Counted from the first letter of the stretch, positions 34,501 through 47,053 are shown. The stretch is DNA of 64,000 nt from Clytia hemisphaerica (GCA_902728285.1 CACVBU010001117.1:1150591-1214590); one strand, 5' to 3'. Translations and numbers: made by a program. Notes: a model not told the origin generated them from the sequence alone.

Positions 34501-37500
34501 TTTAGAAAATTTGATACTAACGATCTTCTGGGTCTGTGATAGAGACTGTCATATTACATCCATCTCCAATCAATGTATTAACACCATCCTTTAATGTCAC
34601 GCTAACCGTTCTCATATTATCATAAAAAACATCATCAATCAGTTGGAGACTGGTACTAGCAATGTCTTTACCAGACTTCCAATGAACCACTTTCTCACTT
34701 TCCACAAAAGCTTTATTATCAGTATCGAATTCTTGTTTGATTACCATGGTAGCGAATGCGGATGTTTGTAAATTACCGAACCGTTTAAATTTCAAGTTAG
34801 CCTTCAAATCTGTTTCTTGAACAGTAAATTGTTTCTGGTGAATACAAACACGTGACCATTTCAGTTTCAAGTTTTGTCCTCTTAAAGCATTCCCGTTTCC
34901 GTCCAAAACGTCGAAAAAGAAAATGTCATTTGTCGCAATTGAGCTCCCATTCAGCAAATATTCAATGATTCGATTATTTACATCGTCTTGCGAAAATTGA
35001 GTAATGGTCACACCTTTATTTTTCACGTTGATTAATTTTCCTTCTTTGGGATGACCTGTTATGTTAAAAATGATGGAATTACTTTCAGAGTGTGAGTCCA
35101 CGGCTTCTAAGACATTGATTGACAATTTAGTGAAAATCTTCTTTCTGCGCACGCGTAGGGAAGTTATAAGTTTGTTCGTGACGATAACAGGAGCATTTTT
35201 ATCGATTGCTGTAATCTCAATTTGAACTGTTGTTGGACGTTTCTGGATTCGTTTGCTACCTTTCAAATAATACCCTTCGTTGACTCCGTCACCCGCAGCA
35301 ACAGTAAAACTATCAATGGTTCCCATGGACCCATCATGTTGGTATGACAACCGATTTTCCGTGATATCTTGTTGCGTGAATCGAAACGTGCGCGTGATAC
35401 CATCCAAATAGATTACTCCGTGTCGCGGTGGGCGGTGGATTTGAAAAATGACATTGTTAAGTTTAGTGTCATTGTCATAGGCATTCAATTCGAAAGGTGT
35501 GATGATTTTTTCTTGTCCTTGTCCGGTATAAACGATGGATTTCTGGAGTACCGGCAATTTATTGTCAACACTATCTATATGTATACGAAAGGTCCGGAAC
35601 ACTTTATTCTGTCCGTCCGTCACTTCAAATTCAAAATTGTCCGCCTTTATCTCGTCTAAACTTGTATGTAAATATGAGATTTTATTAGCTGCCAAATCTA
35701 ACTGTGTAAAGCGTGTTAGTGGTATCCCAGAACGATCGGAGTGCTCTAAAAATCCTTTTAACGGTAGACGGGTGACGATAAATTGTAAATTCTCATCCGG
35801 CGTGTTGATATCTGAAGCGCTTAACACGTCCGTAGTAAGGATAGCCCGGCTGTTTTCGAGTAACCGGAGTCCCTTGTTGACGACGACAGGAATGATATTG
35901 TCTTCAGGTGTAATGATGATATTGAAGATTTGGTTAATGAGTCGATTGAAACCATCTGTGACATCGAGACGAATTAGATCACGGTCCTCGCTTTTCATAT
36001 TCAAGTGGGTATATCTGAATAGAAAAAATTAGAAAATTTACTGGTTGATGGACAAAAATATGTCGATTTCAAGAGTCGGGCACGGTTGATTAAGCTTACG
36101 AATTCGGGTTGGACAAGGTCCGATGTCCTATTCGTGGAAGAAGCTGAGAAACCTATTGGACAGAAATGTTTTTTAGTGATTGGGGATTAGAATAACAGCA
36201 CGAATGGAATAACAAAAAATGAATGGAAAGAAGGAACCAAAAAGTCAAAAAAATGAATCTTCGTACCTGATTCTTTTCTTATCAATATCAGTTTGCGTGA
36301 AATTGTTTCCCTTAACCAAATCTGTATACAATTGAGATGTGTTCAATTTCTGTAATTTGCCAGAAATCGATTCCATCATCACAATATACATCAGTTGAGA
36401 ATCTTCCGAATCAAGATCTTGTGCTTTCAAATTACTTGTGGTGATAGTTTTACTTTGACCGCGATCGATTCGTAGACCAGTATTGACGACAAGGCGTGGT
36501 TGTTCATCATCCATTGGGATGATTGTGATATTGACCACACCTTCAGTTGTATGAACACCATCAAAGACTGATAACTCGAATTGATCCTTGGTCGTTTCAG
36601 TTCCTTTGTGTTGGTAAATCAAAGTGATGTCAGTATCTCCTGATAACACCTCATATCCAAAGTCTGTTGCCGGGTTAAGAGCAGAGTTGTTTTGAAGGAG
36701 TAACTCACCATTGATTGGTTGCTTAGTAACGAAGAAAACAAGTTCGTCTGTTGGCCGGTCACGATCGAAAGGATTAATTTTGGACAAATCAAAAATAATC
36801 AAATCGTCTTCAATGCACACAATTTGACTTTGGATGAACAAGACCGGTGGCTCGTCATTGATTGGAGCAATTGAGACATGGACTTTGACCTCTGATGACG
36901 TATTGTTGCCATCGAAACAACGCAAATTGAATGAGTCCATGTCTGGTTCGATTTTTTTGTGTTTGCTTTGAACGTAACTGACTCTGCCCTGATTAAGATC
37001 AGAAACTCGGAATTTTTCAACTGGGATATTAGGTCTTTGTATTTCAGAACCATCTAGCGGGGTCAAGTTTTCAATGAATCCAAAAAGTGGTAATTCAGTC
37101 ACGTTGCAGTTAATATTCTCAGGTGAGGTGTCAGAATCGCTAATGTTGATTTTGAGGATGGATTTCTTTGACTCTACAACTTCGATCAGAAGTGGGCCAT
37201 CGATTTTAGGTGGCTGACTGTTGACAGGTGCTATATCGACCGTTAAAGTGAGGCCAGAATATAACTGTCCACCAATGAATATATCTTGATCGTTTTGTGG
37301 GATGTTGAGGTTGATCAAGTCTTGAAGTTTTTGTGTTCCAACTTCTCCGTCTGTATGGTGGTAAGCGATTTGTCCGCTCGCAATGTCCTCCAGTGTGAAG
37401 ATATTAGTTGAGGCACCTATAAACATGAGAATTTGAAGAATCTAAAACTATTTGTTCTTCGCTGCCTTACAGAGAAATTTGAAAAGTAAACTATATAGTA

Positions 37501-40500
37501 ATTCAACTTGTTGCCGCGTATCAGACGTCTAGGTATTGAATTTTAAGCCGAAAGCTAGAGCCAAAATTTAGACCTTTCCCAGTGATGCCTTGAGATGTAC
37601 GCCGCATATGATGGATTACGGATTCAATCTAGCACTTTGGTTGCTCTCACGTTTTGTTTGTACGAAAACCACACGGGTTGCGTATCATAGGTTGCTATTA
37701 TGAGGCATAGCCGAAGGCAAGAGTCGAATCTACTATGTAGAATTTGATACCACTTAGACGAGAGACTTTCAAATTATTTTCCCAAAACAGAGAACCGAAA
37801 AATTATTTCAAAAGAAAAGTCACACCAAAAACAGTGACAAGTGAAACTATTTTTTGTTGGTGAAAGTAGGTGGGCGTGACAAGTGAAAAATTCACAGACA
37901 CTTTTTACCAAAAACTGTCCTCACTGAAACGTCTGAAACGTGTTTGATGAATTAATTTTCTCACGCAAGTTGTTAAACCAAGAAAAGCTTGAAGAAAATC
38001 TCACTGATAAAATTTCTCAGACACATTTCGAAATTGTCATTTTAGAGGGTATTTTAGAAGTGACCATAAAACACTTCTCAGACAAAAGGACTGGAAATAA
38101 GTTTACCCCATTCACTTCACTCTTTTTTTGCTAACAAATGGAAACTAATCTCGAAAGATTTGGTCTAGCTAGCTGACATGGTTTCCACCGAGTATAAAAA
38201 AAGAGTGCACACTTAAAGCGAACATACTTAAGTAAATTTTACAACACATCAGGTCTTAGTTAGCATACCATTAGGCCCGTTTACACATGCTTACGGCTTT
38301 TTCTTATAATAAATGCCCCTTTTGGAGTGAAGACGTTCATTGAAATGGAACGCTAATTTATGGAACGTGATATACTGATATAGAATGGCACGCAATTCGT
38401 GCTGGAAAGATATCAAGCGGGAAAAGTGAGCGTAAGGAGTTAGGTAAGCGTGAGAAGAAAATTCGTTGGAGGGAGGGGCTGAATGCTGCTAGTGCTGTTA
38501 AACAAAACCCTCTCACCCACTTTTCCTCGTTCTCCTACGAAGCTCCCGCTTTAACAAACACCCACCGCCCTTTGTACTCGCCCTCTGATATGATAAATGA
38601 ACAGACTAGTTTGATAGTCTATTAATTTTGTAATTACCTTTGCGTTCGATTTGACCATGTTTTGGTGGTGGATCAACTTTGAATGTGAGTTGATGGTCAA
38701 TCTGATCATCTTCCATAGACGTTGGAAGACCAAATGTTTTGCTGCCAATCTCAATAATTCCATTCTCCTCCACGTTCAAACGATTCTCAAAAAGTCTGGG
38801 TTTTCGGGATTCTTTGCTCAGTGTTGATTTACCGTGGATAATGTCTATGAGAAAACCAATAATAATATTATTAAAGGTCATCATTTAACGTATCTCCAAT
38901 CATTATTGCTTACTCAGCATTTTTAAACAAAAGAAAGAACAACTTTGTCCCCTTTTGGCACCTCGCGAGCACACATTTTAGGGAATTCTTTTGTTGTTTT
39001 TTTCGTCTGCTTTGTCAGCATAGAGGAGCACTCCTTTCTTAATAATCATAAAATAGAATATCTTTAACATACATCCAACTCTCTCTAATTCAAACCTCTA
39101 TTCATGATATGCACCACTACGATGTCTTCTGACATTACATCATGGACCTATTAGCTGATTGGTTTTAAGTGACGTAAAATCAGTCAATACGTCACTTTCA
39201 ACCAATCAGCTGTTGGGTCCGTGGAAGACATTGCAATGGTGCATATCATGAATTGTTCTTTATCTATCTTTCTGTAACTCGAACTAAAACAATGGTCCCC
39301 TCAGCTGGTTCGAATATAAATTTTCGGCTCCTTGAAAATCGAATTAGATAGAATCAACCGTAAAAAAAAGCTCGTTAAAGTTTTTTGTACATAAATCTTT
39401 TTTTTTTAAATCCACAGTTAAATCTTGTATCCGTTTAAGAAATTCTGGAGTTGTTTGGATCTAACTAACTAGTCACTCTTTAAAAGGATCTGAAATTAAT
39501 TACTGATGAACGATAAAATTCTTTTCAGTATAACATTCGAGTGATGCAACTTGGGATCTAGTTTAGTCCATCGAGTGAAGAACGGTCTCAGATAGACATT
39601 GAAATGATATCCGAATTTCTAAACGAGAGTTGTCCAAGTTGGCTATCAAGTGTCAAAAAAACTCGTCAGGAAAGTTTAACCAGGAGAGATAGGATAAGTT
39701 ATTGACAACTTTTAAAACGATAAAAAAATGATATATATTAATTTTTCTACAAAAAAATGAGGTTTTAAATATCATTTTAATGTAATGATGGTTCCAATAT
39801 GATTTGATATTTGATTCTTTCAAACAGTACCGAAAAATTATTAAACTCATCACAAACCACTAACAAAGCTCAATGTTTTTACGGATAGTTCACCAAAGTT
39901 TATTTGTGGTCTTCCCAGTAGAAGTAGAAAAGACTACACGCTTTTTTGTAAGAACAAACTATATAAGAACATGAGGCTTTCATGGCCAAAATATTAAGAA
40001 TACTTTAAGAACACCTGAGAGTATATTGTTATACGGACTTTAAAACACCTAATTTCTTAGGAAATTGCATAGAAATACTCACAAAATGGTGAAAATGACA
40101 GCATTTTTAAGAACGTTTTAGGCACAAAAAGTTAAATCCATTCGATTTAGATATTCCTATAAAAAACAACGTGAAGTGATCTGTCAAAGATATAAAGATT
40201 TTTTCGTACGATATCAAACGTTTCTGTTATGAGGTTTTGCAGTTAAAATCAAACTACCAATAATAAAAGCCAAAAATTGTATTTACAATCTTTTTGATGT
40301 TTTTCGATCTTTTCTTTTTGATTTATGACTGTGATAAAAATGTCTGACTGGCGCATATTTTAATGACCCGCGACTGAAACTATTTTACTTCTGACATTCT
40401 AAATTTAGAAAAGAGCCACGATTCATTTAATTATTTTTTCACCACCGCCGATACAGACTCCCTTATAATACGAACTTGCAGTATAAATAAAAAGGTCGTC

Positions 40501-43500
40501 TCGTACCCGAAAATCTCGACCCTCAGGGGGGAGGGACTTTTTAACTTTTTCATTTTTTATAAGCCCTTAGAGAGACATGGGAAGGTGAAAGAACCGACCC
40601 TTACTGTCCACACGTACCCAGGTCTTATTTATACCTAAGTACTCGTCCCCACCCGTGTGATACTTATAACTTTAAGTCACTGGTTTTTCTTGAGAAGAAC
40701 AAGAACAGTTTAAAAAAGTATCTTATGAACAGATCGGCGATAATTAATGGAAGGAAAGAATCAATATACAGTTGACTCTCGCTAATTCGAACTCTGGCGG
40801 GTTCGAATACGAATTAGAGAAAGTATTTTAAGAGGGTTTCTCTTTGACGGGTTCGTTCCGTATTAGAGAAAACATTTTAAGAGGGTTTCTCTTTGACGGG
40901 GACTGAAAACAAGTTCGAATCATAGAATGATTCGAATAAGCGAAAGTTCACAGTATATCGAGTCTCTTGAATGAGAATCCTACAACAAATAAAAAATGAT
41001 GAAAAAAGACTTACTGATTCTTAATTGTACTCCAACCATATTTATCCCATCGGTCAACATAAACTTAATGACGTCATCAGTTGCGTCATTTCCTCCATGT
41101 AAATACGTCACACGACTCTCACGAATATCAATCAAGCTGATGGAACTGCCAACAGATTGTCGGTAACCGGAATTTGTTAAGACTCCGTACAACGGAAGTT
41201 TTTTAACGATGAAAACCAAGTCTTTAAGTTCACTATCATCATCTTGTGCATTTAGTTGAGCTGTGGTTATGACTTGACTGCCTTCACTTTTAACCCGTAG
41301 TACACTGTTTGTTTGATAGACAGGTGGCTTGTTTTTAACAGCTCTCAAATCAATTGAGAAGTTTTGATTGGCATGCAGGTTACCAGCCGAATCAGTGACG
41401 TCATATTTGAAAATGACTTTCGATGATTGGATAACTGATTGCAAGAGAGTGTTTGGGACATATTTCACTTTGAAATGATTGATATATTTCTGCGTGAAGC
41501 TGTCCGCTATTTCCGATTGCCCTTTCCGTGAAATGAACAATTTCCCAGCATTTGTTCCGCTGTTTTCAAAATACGGCTGCGAAGTTATCCGGTAGATGAT
41601 TTCTTCATCGGAGGAGTCACCATCAACGTAACGCAAACTTTTTTTAGTGAAGATTCCCGGCTGGTTTTCCGCTGTATTTAACGTGAACGGGCATCCGGGA
41701 TACGGAGTAGGCGGAAGGTCATCAACGGGATCGATAACAATAATAAAAGTCTTAATTCCTGACTGATTGGGCACATTGGTGTTGTCAGATAAACGAAAAG
41801 TGAACATGTCTTGAAAAATCTCTTCTCCGGAGTGTCGATAGAAAATTCTTCCTAAGATAACATCCACTTGAGTGAACTCCGTCACAATTCGTTCGTAACT
41901 ACTATTGGTCAATCTCCATTGCCGCTCGCGTCGTGCAAAATCGTTAGGTGTATCTATTTGCCGGTAGACGAGGATACCCGCTGAAGGTGCTTTGATAATT
42001 TTATATGTAATTTTAGTATTATCGGAATCTATATCGGTGGCACTTAACAAGAATTGTCCAATCATTTTCGTTTCCCCTTCCTTGACATTCAGTCCTGTGT
42101 TATAAGTAAGTTGAGGAGCCTGGTCATCACGAGGGACAATCAAAACCACAAATAAAACTTGTACAGTATGTTTACCGTCCGAAATATGAAACACAATATT
42201 GTCCGAAGTTGTGTCCGAACCATCATGAACATATCGAATGCGTTTACCCGCTATGTCTGCTACACTCATCTTGGTAACACTTTTCCCGTACATTTCTAAA
42301 CGACCGTTTTTGAGTCCGTCAGATACACGTATGACAACTTCAGCCTCGTTATCAGGGTCACGAACACTAAGTACGTCACGTGATACAAGACGTGATTGTC
42401 CTTCAAACATAGTTAAAACTTCGTTTCGAATAACACGTGGTGCGAACGAATTCATTGGTTTAATGACAATGATGATGTAGAATTTCGAAGAAGCTGCACC
42501 ATAACTATCACGTGCTTCCATATAGATCGGCTGCATTCGTTGAGTTGTGCTCAACTTACTTGACGCTTTATATGCTATTTTCAAGTCGCGAATATCCTTT
42601 TGATAAAAAGTGCGGACCGGTGAGGACGGATCATCCGTGTGTACAAGATATCCGTCATTTTCATCGTACTTTTGAGTTATGTTAAAAACGATCGAGTCAG
42701 AATCCGTTTCACGATCTTCAACGCGTAGGACAGCCGGTGTAAGAGCGGTTAAAACTAACTGGTCGACTTGTAAACTATAACTAGCATGATTATAGTTCAC
42801 AATGGGTGGTTGATTCTCGGGTGCACGACGAATCCGAACAGGTATCTGTATGAATTCACGTTTATCCATTAATGATGTAAATTTATCATACAGCTCAATA
42901 ACAAAAGGTAAATAATCACGATTTGATGTCCTTCGAGAACGTTGATGAGCGTATCGTAAATTACCGTTCAAAAATCGACGACAAGAAATATCCTTAAAAT
43001 TTGAGACCTGTCCAAAACCGTCCGGATCACTCGCATTGACTAGAGATCCGTAATACGGTGGCCCACCTTGAGTCGATAAAAACCGTACACGGCATGTATG
43101 TTTGTATGGGTCAAATCTTAACCCGATCACGTTTTCAGAAAATGGTTCAGATAGGCCACCGATTTCATCTACAACCAAATTTTCAACTCGTTTTAAAATT
43201 TCAAACGGTTCATATAATCCAATATTAACAGTAAATTCAAATGATTTCAAGTAAGTATCGTGTTCCGTATCAACTCGTATTTGAAGTTTAATTTTTTCCG
43301 TACTTCGACTCATACTACCAAAATGTTGATAATATATTGAATTTGGTGCAAAATCACATGGAAACACGGACGGTACAAAAGCGCCAATTCGTGAGCTAAA
43401 CGGGTTCACTTTTAATACGGACACTTTGCATATGCTACCTTTTTCATACTTAATTTTTAAATGTTGATCAGTTAATTTTGTAGCCCGTCCATAATTAACA

Positions 43501-43637
43501 TTGATTCCGGTATTAGTGACAATGTCAAGTTCTTTTGAAGTCGTGGTGATTGCACAATCAACCAAAATATCTACCAAGTAAATGCACCAAAACAAGAAAA
43601 TCTTCAATTCCATTTTGTTTTTTCCAGTTAAAGTCAA
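21810..43637 (-). CDS. FREM2-like FRAS1-related extracellular matrix protein, complete, 22 exons
   Basis: Minus-strand exons: 43613-41015, 38844-38638, 37416-36267, 36014-34522, 34179-34054, 33627-33530, 33067-32911, 32544-32395, 31916-31704, 31342-31122, 30591-30465, 30133-29952, 29395-29108, 28594-28416, 27886-27718, 27217-26925, 26456-26056, 25186-25002, 24527-24338, 23672-23494, 23029-22910, 22268-21810. Phases agree at every junction and the total is 9186 nt (3061 aa plus stop). I prefer Met at 43613, which begins a good signal peptide, over the upstream Met at 43637. The product has an N-terminal FREM region, 12 CSPG repeats, 5 Calx-beta domains, a long conserved C-terminal region, one transmembrane helix and a short tail. 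No lectin domain (FREM1) and no VWC/furin repeats (FRAS1) are present, so FREM2/ECM3 is the closest architecture. Family members are anchored or shed into basement membranes and mediate epithelial adhesion. Confidence 0.93.
22414..22758. mobile_element. TTACCTTATTGG inverted-repeat element with TTCGCG words
   Basis: TTACCTTATTGGTATATATT and the complement AATATAAACCAATAAGGTAA. The interior has about ten TTCGCG/CGCGAA words. In the last intron of the FREM2-like gene. Confidence 0.65.
25694..26005. mobile_element. TACTCTTGTCTCCC inverted-repeat element, copy in a FREM2-like intron
   Basis: TACTCTTGTCTCCCGAATAG and CTATTGGGGAGACAAGAGTA. Internal AATAAGC/AATTAGC words each followed by a G run. 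The copy at 61662-62033 shares about 150 bp of interior. Confidence 0.65.
26686..26910. mobile_element. CACGTTTTTTTATAAGAAC-family element in a FREM2-like intron
   Basis: TA-CGCATTTTTTTATAAGAAC to TTGTTCTTATAAAA...CGTG-TA. The interior has TTCTTAACTTGTTCTTAAC and GCCTTATGTTCTT words. Confidence 0.65.
28674..28925 (-). mobile_element. diverged tRNA-derived SINE copy in a FREM2-like intron
   Basis: Shares the gcgacccgaa start (tail side) and gggagggcgccactctt with the 62.6-kb copy, then AACATCAAGCAGAGTACCAT and a degraded head near GTTCTACC. The 3' (tail) end is truncated. Confidence 0.5.
29108..34179 (-). CDS. FREM2-like exons 5-13: Calx-beta domains 2-5
   Basis: Nine small exons, with each Calx-beta domain split by at least one intron. 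Domain 2 has VEKICEIKIIDDTTYEIDEE. Domain 3 has ELEFSLEKTEYKVSEDIGFI and YDDEYRPKMEGEESF. Domain 4 has EYEFDENAGVIKIPIQREGD, DDFNERPKSY and KLVDDNVYEKDE. Domain 5 has ISGRHYEPFAR. The DD..YE..E pattern marks the Calx-beta fold, whose Ca-binding acidic residues lie there. A hammerhead element lies in the intron between exons 5 and 6. Confidence 0.88.
29585..29756. mobile_element. CAGTGGAGTCTCCATAACTC element in a FREM2-like intron
   Basis: The left end CAGTGGAGTCTCCATAACTC pairs with GAGTTAAAGAGACTC at the right. CGCACGGGGAACAAAT follows the left end. Copies near 47327-47497 and 49792-49955 share the GTGCGTGTT and AATTCGAAC words. Confidence 0.5.
33204..33480 (-). mobile_element. tRNA-derived SINE copy in a FREM2-like intron
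   Basis: Same body and ACTTACTTAC tail as the copy at 62.6-62.9 kb, more diverged, with a run of ten G/C bases inserted. Lies between exons 6 and 7 of the FREM2-like gene, in the same orientation as that gene. Confidence 0.7.
33701..33741 (+). ncRNA. hammerhead ribozyme, degraded first copy
   Basis: The same arrangement: CCGCA, CTGATGA, GTCC-TGGGAA-GGCC, GAAA, CGTGTC, TGTGG. Stem II has one mismatch (GGCC instead of GGAC), stem I one G-U pair, and stem III has lost two bases. Predicted cut after C at 33736. Cleavage activity is probably reduced. Confidence 0.7.
33902..33944 (+). ncRNA. hammerhead ribozyme, type I, apparently intact
   Basis: Stem I CCGCA / TGCGG (5 bp), core CTGATGA, stem II GTCC-TGAGAA-GGAC (4 bp), core GAAA, a minimal stem III (ACA / TGT around a CA loop) and the cleavage triplet GTC. 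Predicted cut after C at 33939. All invariant core nucleotides are present. A very short stem III is typical of animal type I hammerheads. Confidence 0.85.
34522..38844 (-). CDS. FREM2-like exons 2-4: CSPG repeats 6-12 and Calx-beta 1
   Basis: Exon 2 (38844-38638) holds the first half of CSPG 6. Exon 3 (37416-36267) continues with FTLEDIASGQIAYHH, then CSPG 7, 8 and most of 9. Exon 4 (36014-34522) starts RYTHLNMK, completes CSPG 9 and carries 10-12 (FTQLDLAANKISYLH, FTQQDITENRLSYQHDGS, FSQDDVNNRIIEYL), then Calx-beta 1 (QKQFTVQE...ITDPED). The donor at the end of exon 4 is GTTAGT. The plus-strand open frames over exon 4 are shadows. Confidence 0.9.
39101..39252. mobile_element. TTCATGATATGCACCA palindromic element, copy 1
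   Basis: TTCATGATATGCACCACTAC pairs with GCAATGGTGCATATCATGAA. The centre has AGCTGATTGGTT and its complement AACCAATCAGCT. 152 bp, in FREM2-like intron 1. Confidence 0.65.
39937..40173. mobile_element. CACGTTTTTTTATAAGAAC-family element in FREM2-like intron 1
   Basis: TA-CACGCTTTTTTGTAAGAAC on the left; ATAAAAAACAACGTG on the right (degraded). Confidence 0.55.
40769..40953. mobile_element. pogo/Tigger-like CAGTTGACTCTCGC element
   Basis: CAGTTGACTCTCGCTAATTC at the left, GAATAAGCGAAAGTTCACAG at the right. TTTTAAGAGGGTTTCTCTTT occurs twice inside. Lies 27 bp beyond the end of the open frame read through FREM2-like exon 1, in intron 1. Confidence 0.55.
41015..43637 (-). CDS. FREM2-like exon 1: signal peptide, N-terminal domain, CSPG repeats 1-5
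   Basis: A single 2.6-kb exon. The signal peptide begins MELKIFLFWCIYLVDILVDC. The N-terminal domain carries VFPCDFAPNSIYYQHFGS and KLQIRVDTEHDTY, typical of the FRAS/FREM N-terminus. Five CSPG repeats follow from about residue 267, each starting near a (P/A)P motif (NQPPIVNY, FAPRVIRN, APQLTYNTG, PPTPYPG, PPVYQTNS) and ending in an xxDG-type strand. The donor at 41014 leaves phase 1 and joins exon 2 to give LRIN. Confidence 0.9.
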
Positions 43638-45157
43638 AGTTCAAGTTTACCCAACAATAATTTTCTCGATTTCATTATCATTGTACAAAATTGTTTTTGA
43701 TCATCATTAGTATAAGTTTGCACCCATCTACAGGGTTTTCGTTAAGTCTGTTTGGCGTCGTTAAAGCTTTCCAGCACCACACTGGGACAGACGATTAGCG
43801 TTGGTCCCAACAATCTCCCTTCAACAATCACTTGTCTCAAAGAAACTTTGTTTCTCTACTAAAAAAAATGTAAATGAAAAGAAAGAAAAATTCTTTTGTT
43901 AGAATGATGAAGGAATATAACAAGGAATGTTAGAAACCGCAAAATGAAATGACATACATGACTCTGTACATAGTGATTTTGTCATAATATGATTTATAAA
44001 AGTCGCTATGCTATGAACAGGTTGAAAAGGTGATGAATAAGACCCGAGGCTTTACACTGTGGTCACAAAGTACACAAAAATAGAAAACGTGTGAGTGAGA
44101 AAACCAAAATGAAACCGACCCCTTAGGGCTGACCTTTATGGGAATTATAAGGAACAGTGTGACATTCTTTACTAACAAAGGTACTGGAGTCGCGCCGCAT
44201 GAAAAGCGGTACTTCCGCTATTTTTGACACCGGAAATTAACAGTTCATAACCACCGTCCCGAAATACCAAAAGGGAATCAAATACAAAAACACCGTTCTT
44301 AAGTTTTAACGACGGCACTTAAAACTTATTCATCTTAGATGGTGTATTCAAAGATTTACTATACACTGGATAAACGAGAGTGAACAATAATATCATTACT
44401 TTGGACATAGCTAGTACACGAGAAATCGGCAAAAATCTGTTACTTGTATATCCGGTGTATAATAAATCCTTGGTGTATTATTGTTGTACTCTACTGAAAA
44501 AAATAAACAATGTTTGCATTTTGTAGCAATGAGTGTTTGGTTTTGAAAAGGATTAAAGTCGATTGTATCTATCAGCCAATTTATGACTCTGCCGATTTTT
44601 AGATGATTTTAGAACTCTAAATGACAATAAAACGCCGCGCATTGGTCAGGAATTGGCTAGCAATCTATAACTTCAAATCTTTAGACTACTCCATGTTTTA
44701 GTGTTTTAGGGATTCGTTTATCCGTGGAAAGAAAACTCTGTCATGACAGAAATCACACACAGAATTCCTTTCCCATCCTGGAATTGATGACCAAGTTTGA
44801 TGAAAAGTGAACGTTTAATTTCAATTTAGCATCACTCATCACATCCTATTTGGGAAAAGGATATTTTTTGAAATATGCTTGACCTATGTGATATTCCAAT
44901 GGAATGTTGTTTTTCTCTACAAAAACGTATTGATAAAGCAACAGTCAGGGAATAAAATGCTTTTGGATATAAGAGCGATAAGAGAACTGTGGCCAACAGT
45001 ATCTGACCGCAGAAATATGTGCTATAGATATATCTATATGATTTCATCGTTATTTGAGAAGAAAAATTTCTAAATTCATTTTTAAAAAGGGTGCAATAAA
45101 ATGTGATCACGTGATACCCTTAAAGCAAGCTGATTGGCTGTTTTAAGAAATCTAGTA

Positions 45158-45409
45158 CAAGTTTTTTTTATAAGAACAAACTATATAAGAACATAAGGCT
45201 TTGAGGCCCAAAAATTTAAGAACATTCTAAGAACATACTAAGGCTTTGGAGACTTAAAAACATGCAATTTCTTAAGAAATTACATCAAAATGCTCAAAAA
45301 ATGCTGAAAATAAGAACATATTAAGAACATTTTTAGGCTTCAAATCCAAAAAACTAAGAACATCCGAAGGCTTCAAAAATTTTTGACGTTCTTATAAAAA
45401 AAAAATGTG
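45158..45409. mobile_element. CACGTTTTTTTATAAGAAC-family element
   Basis: TA-CAAGTTTTTTTTATAAGAAC to GTTCTTATAAAA...TGTG-TA. Confidence 0.65.
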
Positions 45410-45605
45410 TATTAGGTAATTAATACTACTACACCGTGTGATTTAGGAATGGTATAAAAATAACTCTCGCCTGATGATAGATGTTAACTAAATATATTTT
45501 ACTTTTAGGTGGAATCACATAGCACTATGATGAAATCCCTACAACGTGACTCACAGAAAAAAAGAACAGAAAGTTAAGCCCTCAAAATTATGTGCAAGAA
45601 GCCTT

Positions 45606-45703
45606 CCCAGCTGACACATAACGTTGTTTCAAAATTCATCTAACGTTATATTGACGTTGTGAACAATAGAGGAACGTTGAAAAAACGTTGTGGGCCAGTT
45701 GGG
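45606..45703. mobile_element. AACGTT palindromic element, copy 2
   Basis: CCCAGCTGACACATAACGTT to AACGTTGTGGGCCAGTTGGG, 98 bp, same interior words as the copy in GPX intron 2. Confidence 0.7.
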
Positions 45704-46810
45704 TTGCAAAGCTTGATTCGTCTTGTTCACTGTTTTTTAATAAGAACATCAAAAATTTTTGTAGCCTCTGGATGTTCTTAACTTGTTCTTGTTTTCACAA
45801 TTTTGTGAATATTTTTTTTTCAACTCTTCTAAGAAATCGGGTGTCTGAGTCCGCAAAGCCTTATGATGGTCTTAACTTGTTCTTAATATTTTGGTCATCG
45901 AGGCATTATGTTATATAGTTTGTTCTCATAAAGAAGTAACCTGTGATAGAATAGGTTAGTATGATATTCAACCATGAATGTAGCCCTGAAGATCCATTCA
46001 TTTCAATACAAGTTTATGATAATACATAATACTTTTCTTAAGATTTTAAATTTCTAGAACTTCCATCAATAAAAGAAAAACCAGTAAAACCCCTAAATCA
46101 ATTCACACAAATTTTACATTACACCTTTTATAAACGAAACAAAGAAACCTGCAATTTCACATGCCACCTTCGTTCAATGTTTTAACCATTCAATGAATTA
46201 ACAGCGTAAAATATTTTCACATTAAAGTTCTGTGAAAGATAACCATCTCATTATCATTAAAGATGTGATTACACTTAATTGTAACAAGCCATCATCATTA
46301 GTGAAAAATCATCATTCAGCCCTTTCAAAATACCCGCCCTGTGAAATCTCAAAGAGCGTTAATGATTAAGTGTTTCAGGTTAGAACGGAAATAAGACTTT
46401 ATTAGCGGCTTATCACAAGAAAGAAAATCGAAATGCTTGGCAACTATAGCATTAATAAATGATAGGCTTGAAAAGGCCAGGCGAGACCAATACTTCGCAT
46501 AGGGAAATAAAAAATACACTCTTTTTTAAAAAAAGTTTACTTATTGAGACTAGGTTTTTCTTATTATTTTTGGCACTTTGAGCCTCAAATTGTTCATATC
46601 TTGTTCTTATTTTTAGGTTAATTTAGGTATTCTAAGACGCTACTTTAACTCTTAAATGATTGCTTGAAACTCCAGAAATCCTAGGTTTTATTCTTAAATT
46701 GTTCTTAGATTTCAGAGTTTTTGAGCCTCACATACAAAAAGAGTGTAGTCCTTGCTGGAAAGTAAGCTGAGAACTGGCAATGACAATTTCAATGACTTTT
46801 ATTCCATTTA

Positions 46811-47053
46811 CACGTTTTTTATAAGGACAAACTATATAAAAATATAAGGCTCCGGTGGCCAAACTCTTAAGAACATTTTAAAGCTTTGTGGGCTCTAAAG
46901 CACCTGTTTTTTTAGGAAAATGGGCAAAAATTCGAGAAATACTCAAAAATGTTGAAAAAAATAACATGTTAAGAACATTTTTAGGCTTGAGACCCGAAAA
47001 GTTAAGAACATCTGAGACTTCAAAATTTTTTGGATGTTCTTATAAAAAAAGTG
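46811..47053. mobile_element. CACGTTTTTTTATAAGAAC-family element
   Basis: TA-CACGTTTTTTATAAGGACA to TGTTCTTATAAAAAAAGTG-TA. Confidence 0.65.

Noticed and set aside
35535-36032. 165-codon plus-strand open frame
   Set aside because: Exact antisense shadow of FREM2-like exon 4, which has clear CSPG repeats; no motif of its own.
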